The translations under genes and the position numbers were made by a program. From Streptomyces sp. NRRL F-6131 (GTDB lineage Bacteria; Actinomycetota; Actinomycetes; Streptomycetales; Streptomycetaceae): a stretch of DNA of 64,000 bases. The stretch spans positions 1 to 64,000 of the forward strand of contig JOHN01000017.1 in the NCBI GenBank assembly GCA_000719695.1, written 5' to 3'. Of this stretch, positions 62,319 through 64,000 are shown piece by piece. The notes below the pieces were generated by a model that made no database searches, had not been told where the DNA came from, and worked only from the letters and a program-made list of their open reading frames with translations. Position 1 is the stretch's first letter. Each line of letters starts with the position of its first letter.

Positions 62319-63797
62319 TCAGCGCGACGGACGCAGCAGTACGGCGGTGAGCCCGAAGGCCAGCGCGAGCAGCCCGGTGGCGACCGCGAAGGCGAGCCGG
62401 AAGCCCCCCGTGAGCGCCTCCGCCGCGGGGTGGCCGGCGGCAGCCAGGGCGTCGCCGTGCGAGGTCGCCAGGGTGGAGAGCACGGCCACCCCGAGCGCCG
62501 CGCCGACCTGCTGGGTGGTGTTGAAGAGCCCGGAGGCGGTGCCCGCGTCCGCCTCGCCCGCGCCGGACATGCCCAGCGAGGCCAGTCCGGAGAGCACCAG
62601 CCCTCCCCCGCCGACGAGCAGCATGGTCGGCAGCAGGTCGACCGCGTAGCCCGCGTCGGCCGGCAGCCGGACCAGCAGACCGAGCGCGGCGACCAGCAGG
62701 GCGAGGCCGGCCAGCAGGACGGCGCGCTCGCCGAACCGGGCGCTCAGCCGGGCGGAGAGCAGCAGCGAGACGGCGCCGATGGCGACGGCCGCGGGGAGCA
62801 TGGCGAGCCCGGTCGCGGCGGCGCCGTAGCCGCGCACGTTCTGCAGGTAGAGGGCCACCAGGATCTGGAAGCCGAACATCCCGGAGATCACCAGCACCTG
62901 CACCGCGTTGGCGACCGAGACGGCCCGCGAGCGGAACATCCGCAGCGGCAGCAGCGGCGTCGCGGCCAAGGCCTGCCGGACCAGGAAGCCGGCCAGCAGC
63001 ACGAGCGACAGGGCGCCCGGGCCCAGGGTCCGCGCGGAGGCCCAGCCGTGCTCGGCGGTGCCGACGATGGTGAAGATGCCGAGCATCAGCGCCGCCGTGA
63101 TCAGCACCGCGCCGAGGGCGTCGGCGCCGGCCCGCAGCCCGGGCCCGCGGTCGGGGGCCAGCACGCGCAGGGCCAGCAGGGCGGCGGCCAGGCCGAGCGG
63201 CAGGTTGATCAGGAAGATCCAGTGCCAGTCCAGCGCCTCGGTGAGGATGCCGCCGAGCACCTGGCCGATCGACGCGCCGGCCGCGCCGACGAAGCTGAAC
63301 GCACCGATGGCGCGGCCGCGCTCGGCCGGCTCGGGGAAGAGCGTGACGATCATGCCGAGGCTGACCGAGGAGGCCAGCGCGCCGCCGACGCCCTGCAGGA
63401 AGCGGGCGGCGATCAGCATGCCCTGGTCGGTGGCGAGCGCGCAGAGCAGCGAGGCCGCGGTGAACAGGAGCAGCCCGGCGACGAACACCTTCCGGCGGCC
63501 GACGAGGTCCCCGAGCCGGCCGGCGAGCAGGAGCAGCCCGCCGAAGGCGATCAGGTAGGCGTTGACGGTCCAGGTGAGGTCGGCGGAGCTGAAGCCGAGG
63601 TCCTGCTGGATGGCGGGCATGGCGACGGTGACGATCGAGCCGTCCAGGACGATCATCAGCATCCCCGCGCAGAGCACCGCCAGGGCGAGCGCCCTGGATC
63701 GGGTCGGGGTGGTCCTGGTGGGCTCCGCGGAGGTGGGCCGCGGCCCGGTGGGCTCGGCCGCGGCCGGTTCCGGCGCGGTCGGGGCGTGCGTGGTCAT
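62319..63797 (-). CDS. MFS multidrug exporter, DHA2 (14-helix) type
   Basis: 492 aa. The N-terminal helix block (LCAGMLMIVLDGSIVTVAMPAIQQDLGFSSADLTWTVNAYLIAFGGLLLLAGRLGDLVGRRKVFVAG) carries motif A (GRLGDLVGRRK) and motif C-like AGASIGQVLGGIL; about 14 helices follow. It exports toxic or cationic compounds using the proton gradient. Regulated perhaps through the imperfect palindrome in its promoter region (63839-63862); the neighbouring 3' gene end is on the same strand. Confidence 0.9.
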   Translation of the reverse strand: MTTHAPTAPEPAAAEPTGPRPTSAEPTRTTPTRSRALALAVLCAGMLMIVLDGSIVTVAMPAIQQDLGFSSADLTWTVNAYLIAFGGLLLLAGRLGDLVGRRKVFVAGLLLFTAASLLCALATDQGMLIAARFLQGVGGALASSVSLGMIVTLFPEPAERGRAIGAFSFVGAAGASIGQVLGGILTEALDWHWIFLINLPLGLAAALLALRVLAPDRGPGLRAGADALGAVLITAALMLGIFTIVGTAEHGWASARTLGPGALSLVLLAGFLVRQALAATPLLPLRMFRSRAVSVANAVQVLVISGMFGFQILVALYLQNVRGYGAAATGLAMLPAAVAIGAVSLLLSARLSARFGERAVLLAGLALLVAALGLLVRLPADAGYAVDLLPTMLLVGGGGLVLSGLASLGMSGAGEADAGTASGLFNTTQQVGAALGVAVLSTLATSHGDALAAAGHPAAEALTGGFRLAFAVATGLLALAFGLTAVLLRPSR

Positions 63798-63838
63798 GGT
63801 GGGTCTCCCGGTCGTCGAGTACCGGGTAAGACGCTAAC

Positions 63839-63862
63839 AGATGGTTTTGTTGTGGACTATCT
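63839..63862. promoter_or_regulatory. Imperfect palindrome upstream of the exporter gene
   Basis: Seven-base arms AGATGGT and ACTATCT, one mismatch, in an AT-rich 100-bp gap, 42-65 bp before the MFS start. The position and form suit a MarR, TetR or PadR operator. Confidence 0.45.
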
Positions 63863-63903
63863 TTTGAAGGAGAATCTTCTGCGGGATGATCCTCTTCGTG
63901 ACA

Positions 63904-64000
63904 TCAGCCCCGGGAACGACGGGCCCGGCGGACCGTCCGCTCGCTCTCCACCGGCTCGGCCAGCGGGCCGCCCACCAAGCGGGTCAGCGCCGCGACGAAG
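63904..64000 (-). CDS. 3' end of an unidentified gene, cut by the window edge
   Basis: The last 31 codons are visible, ending in LVGGPLAEPVESERTVRRARRS-type sequence and TGA at 63906-63904. Almost every codon ends in G or C (29 of 31), which is far higher than the other strand reads here, so the minus strand is the coding one. The product cannot be named. It lies 106 bp upstream of the exporter on the same strand. Confidence 0.55.
   Translation of the reverse strand, partial: FVAALTRLVGGPLAEPVESERTVRRARRSRG

Noticed and set aside
63898..64000. Plus-strand gene starting GTG at 63898
   Set aside because: Only 26 of 34 codons end in G or C, against 29 of 31 on the minus strand, so the minus strand is coding.

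Overview
The window is GC-rich throughout (roughly 70-75% by eye, third codon positions almost all G or C) and reads as a piece of streptomycete chromosome, probably Streptomyces or Kitasatospora. The signs are GTG starts, ATGA/GTGA stop-start overlaps, many candidate leaderless genes, futalosine-pathway menaquinone genes, an acyl-CoA carboxylase beta/epsilon pair and a gamma-butyrolactone signalling locus. It is mostly ordinary core and near-core genome. I see no insertion sequence, prophage, CRISPR array, tRNA or rRNA, and no large secondary-metabolite cluster.

Layout. 0-10.7 kb: oxidoreductase; ECF sigma factor of the SigJ/ECF41 type divergent from an FMN azoreductase-like gene; YccF protein; a stand-alone cytochrome c oxidase subunit I gene (ctaD) followed by a BlaI/M56 pair; DMT exporter divergent from a MocR regulator; htpX. 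10.9-21.2 kb: a ten-gene complex I operon, nuoABC-HIJKLMN, without nuoD, E, F and G, whose NuoC carries a long repeat-rich tail. 21.5-30 kb: orphan sensor kinase, HtrA-type lipoprotein protease, galE, Ser/Thr kinase with a PQQ-type propeller, TetR regulator, a 39-bp tandem repeat array, and a KAS III (fabH) gene. 30-46 kb: L,D-transpeptidase and menaquinone genes (mqnE, ubiX, mqnP, mqnL) interleaved with a threonine dehydratase/Lrp pair and an 8.4-kb mixed-strand block (cyclase, MOSC, VOC, LbH-GNAT fusion, DJ-1/PfpI, HIT, collagenase, DUF998, DUF4287). 46-49 kb: PLDc_N protein, then pccB and accE. 49-52.4 kb: two TetR/ScbR-type receptors, an AfsA/ScbA-type butyrolactone synthase and a small unknown gene. 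52.5-59.2 kb: cytochrome c maturation genes (resA-ccdA-resB-ccsB) and hemL plus a histidine phosphatase. 59.7-64 kb: unknown protein, LCP cell-wall ligase, DHA2 exporter, and the 3' end of one more gene.

The common theme is respiration: complex I membrane arm, oxidase subunit I, menaquinone, haem synthesis and cytochrome c assembly all lie within 60 kb. The points most worth following are the partial complex I with its modified NuoC, the butyrolactone locus with two operator-like sites, a perfect DasR-type palindrome upstream of a MOSC gene, the ctaD-blaI-M56 arrangement, and the hexapeptide/GNAT fusion. Starts were chosen by Shine-Dalgarno sequence or, where none is present, by a TANNNT box 6-8 nt upstream of the start codon, which suggests a leaderless transcript.
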